NCBI GenBank assembly: GCA_002323245.1
Contig: DCPU01000016.1
Location: forward strand, 1-64,000
Length of the DNA stretch: 64,000 nucleotides
Origin: Mariprofundus sp. UBA1536
GTDB taxonomy: Bacteria > Pseudomonadota > Zetaproteobacteria > Mariprofundales > Mariprofundaceae
Direction of reading: 5' to 3'
Below, piece by piece: positions 61,989 to 64,000 of this stretch. Both the position numbers and the translations under genes were made by a program. How positions within the stretch are numbered: the first letter of the stretch is position 1; each line of letters opens with the position of its first letter. The notes beneath the pieces are model-generated. The model was not told the origin of the DNA. It saw only the letters and a program-made list of their open reading frames with translations, and searched no databases.

Positions 61989-64000
61989 GGCTGATTACCT
62001 CCGCATCGATATCAATCACTTGATCGCGATTCATCAAGCCCTGCAAACGCGTAACCAGCGTTTTTCTATCAAACTTGGTTAAGCGATCGTGGATGCCCAA
62101 AGCTTCAAGTTTCTCCTGGCAGTCTTTGTCATCCATGGATGACATCACCACCAGCGGCAAATCATCAAAGCGGCGCTGACTGCGCACCCAAGATGCCAGC
62201 TCAAAACCATTCATTTCAGGCATTTCCAAATCAGTAAGAATCAAATCAGGGGTTTGTTCCTCAAGGATTTGCTGGGCTTGTCGGCCATTGTTGGCAGTCC
62301 ACACTTCAAAGCCCAAGCCATCCAAAACAGGCATTACCAAATTGCGGAAGAAAGCAGCATCTTCGACAAACAAAATCCGTTGGCGGCGAGATTGTTGTTC
62401 TTTACGCCGCGCATTGGTAAACCAATTCGGATCGATTTGTTTGAGGATTTCAAAAGCATCAATCACTTCCGTGGATACGCCATGGATGGCGACAGTGCCG
62501 ATAAATAAAGGTGCATCAGAGGTCAGCTTGATATGCAAAGGATCTTGCACGATGTCGTTGATGCCCTCCACCAACAAACAAATGCGGCGGCCACTATCAG
62601 AGACAATCAAACCGATAAAATCCTGGCATGCGGCGTCCATCGTTTGTCCAATCATTTTTTGCCAGCGAAGCACAGGAATAATTTCTTCGCGGTATTGCAA
62701 GACTTCGCGGCTGCCCGATTGCTCAATCATGCTGATATTGATTTCTTCAAGTCGCTCAATCAAAGCCATAGGAATAGCATATTGGTTGGTGCCTTCAGAG
62801 AAGAGCAACACATATTGGCCTTCTTGCATTTGTTTGGGCGCTTCATCGTGATCGCGAATGCCCACAGCATCGGCTGCATCGGTAATCGACATAAAGTGGG
62901 CAAGACCATTACAATCAAGAATCGGCACCACGCCGCCATCACCCAAAATGCTGCAGCCCCCATAAATATCCAAATGGCGGAAATGCAGACCCACGGGTTT
63001 GACCACGATTTCTTCTGCGCCAAGCACTTCATCCACACCAATACCAAAGCGGGTTTCTCCCACTTCAATCACCACGATGGCGCCGGGATGTTGGGCAGTG
63101 TCGTGGCGTAAGCGTAAGGCATCATCAAGGCCCATGATGGGTAGCAGTTGGCCGCGCAAGCGAAAGAAGCGGCTGCCTGCAATATCTTCCCAGCCCATAT
63201 CTTTTTCATCCACAGACAAAAGCTCTTGTACCAACATTTGCGGCACAGCAAAACGTTGGTTTTCGCTGATGACAATCATGGCCGGGATAATGGCGAGGGT
63301 AAGCGGAATGCGGATATGCAGCTGCGAGCCTTTGCCGAGCTCTGATGTGATTTCAACGGTGCCACCCACTTTCTCAATTTCAGAGCGCACCACATCCATA
63401 CCCACGCCACGGCCGGAAATGCTGCTGACGGTTTCGGCTGTGGAAAGACCTGGATGGAAAATTAATTGTAAAGCTGCTTTATCGCTCAACGCCTGAGCTT
63501 GTTCTGCACTGAGCAGATTCATGGTCACGGCTTTGGTGCGGATACGATCGGGATCAATGCCACCACCATCATCGATGATATTGATAATAATAAAGCCGCT
63601 TTCCTGATGCGCGCGCAGGGTCACTTTGCCTTCTTCGTGTTTACCCGCAGCACGGCGTTTTTCTGGCATTTCCACACCATGGTCGCAGGAATTGCGAATG
63701 ATATGCGTGAGCGGATCTTTGAGCGCTGCCAAGATGGTGCGATCAAGCTCGGTTTCCTGGCCAATCATCACCAACTGAATTTTCTTGCCCAATTGTTTGC
63801 TGATATCGCGAATCATACGCGGCACCACGCCCCAAATGGTGGAGATGGGCTGCATGCGGGTTTGCAATAATTGCTCTTGTAAGCGGGTGGTAATTTGGCT
63901 GATGCCACGGCTTACTCTTAATAAATCCTGGGATTCGGTGTCTTCGACCAAACGTAATAAGCGGTTGCGCGAGAGCACAAGTTCGCCGACCTGATTCATC
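61975..64000 (-). CDS. cheA: Hybrid chemotaxis histidine kinase CheA (N-terminus beyond right edge)
   Basis: At least 674 residues are visible; the ATG near 63999 is internal, since MNQVGELVLSRNRL is the P3 dimerisation helix. The HATPase region has HIIRNSCDHGVE (N box), DDGGGIDPDRI and SGRGVGMDVV. It is followed by the P5 CheW-like domain, a second CheW-like domain (QYVLLFSEGTNQYAIPMALI) and a C-terminal receiver with phospho-Asp in LILTDLEMPEMNG. The Hpt (P1) domain is outside the window. Two CheW units plus a receiver make this a large hybrid CheA, as in gliding, twitching or multi-array systems. Confidence 0.93.
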   Translation of the reverse strand, partial: MNQVGELVLSRNRLLRLVEDTESQDLLRVSRGISQITTRLQEQLLQTRMQPISTIWGVVPRMIRDISKQLGKKIQLVMIGQETELDRTILAALKDPLTHIIRNSCDHGVEMPEKRRAAGKHEEGKVTLRAHQESGFIIINIIDDGGGIDPDRIRTKAVTMNLLSAEQAQALSDKAALQLIFHPGLSTAETVSSISGRGVGMDVVRSEIEKVGGTVEITSELGKGSQLHIRIPLTLAIIPAMIVISENQRFAVPQMLVQELLSVDEKDMGWEDIAGSRFFRLRGQLLPIMGLDDALRLRHDTAQHPGAIVVIEVGETRFGIGVDEVLGAEEIVVKPVGLHFRHLDIYGGCSILGDGGVVPILDCNGLAHFMSITDAADAVGIRDHDEAPKQMQEGQYVLLFSEGTNQYAIPMALIERLEEINISMIEQSGSREVLQYREEIIPVLRWQKMIGQTMDAACQDFIGLIVSDSGRRICLLVEGINDIVQDPLHIKLTSDAPLFIGTVAIHGVSTEVIDAFEILKQIDPNWFTNARRKEQQSRRQRILFVEDAAFFRNLVMPVLDGLGFEVWTANNGRQAQQILEEQTPDLILTDLEMPEMNGFELASWVRSQRRFDDLPLVVMSSMDDKDCQEKLEALGIHDRLTKFDRKTLVTRLQGLMNRDQVIDIDAEVISHGKR

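Overview
The window reads as chromosome of a marine or brackish Gram-negative proteobacterium: ectABC ectoine synthesis, a compact che cluster, an MscS channel, arsenic methylation and Shine-Dalgarno led genes. A zetaproteobacterial origin is possible (my guess from the gene mix), but there is no rRNA or other marker to settle it. It falls into an accessory defence island (about 1-31.4 kb), core-type chromosome (31.4-64 kb), and a small second restriction island (about 50.9-54.3 kb).

Island, 1-14 kb: a TnsA/TnsB-type transposase pair runs off the left edge. Next is what looks like a YeeA/YeeB/YeeC-type system (adenine methyltransferase, SF2 helicase, GIY-YIG nuclease), split by about 6.3 kb of extra modules. 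These are an AbiJ/HEPN-like protein, a toxin-antitoxin-chaperone operon (HigB, HigA, SecB-like), a DUF1828/1829 pair, a small retron-like reverse transcriptase with a possible structured RNA and a coupled 39-residue hydrophobic peptide upstream, and a HigB/HigA-ImmA pair. Two 92-bp direct repeats flank the DUF1828/reverse-transcriptase segment.

Island, 14-20 kb: a Panacea-type toxin-antitoxin pair, an AbiEi/AbiEii pair with two palindromic operators, and fragments of REP-associated transposases, Abi_2, AlbA_2 and an M15 peptidase, mixed with REP-like repeats.

Island, 20-31 kb: a type I restriction locus in tight overlapping order: hsdM (frameshifted), RhuM-Fic, ORF6N, hsdS, an Abi-like reverse transcriptase, hsdR. 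A GC-rich palindromic element occurs four times here, three of them in frame inside hsdM and hsdS. The 3' end of hsdM is duplicated on both sides of the fic gene.

Core region: a DUF808 protein and a yqeY remnant precede a single 1437-residue gene joining topoisomerase IV ParE and ParC, closed by a strong terminator. Then come a GDSL esterase, a PfkB kinase, a permease with a thioredoxin-like partner, a PEBP protein, an AraC regulator, two decaying genes, MFS and MscS transporters, YdeI, MarC, ectABC, msrA and a SOUL protein. A Sau3AI-like restriction-modification pair lies between a duplicated arsM 3' end and the intact arsM-aquaporin pair. MgtC and a chemotaxis cluster (soluble receptor with CZB domain, cheR, cheB, cheY, cheW, hybrid cheA) finish the window, all transcribed leftward and entering from the right edge.
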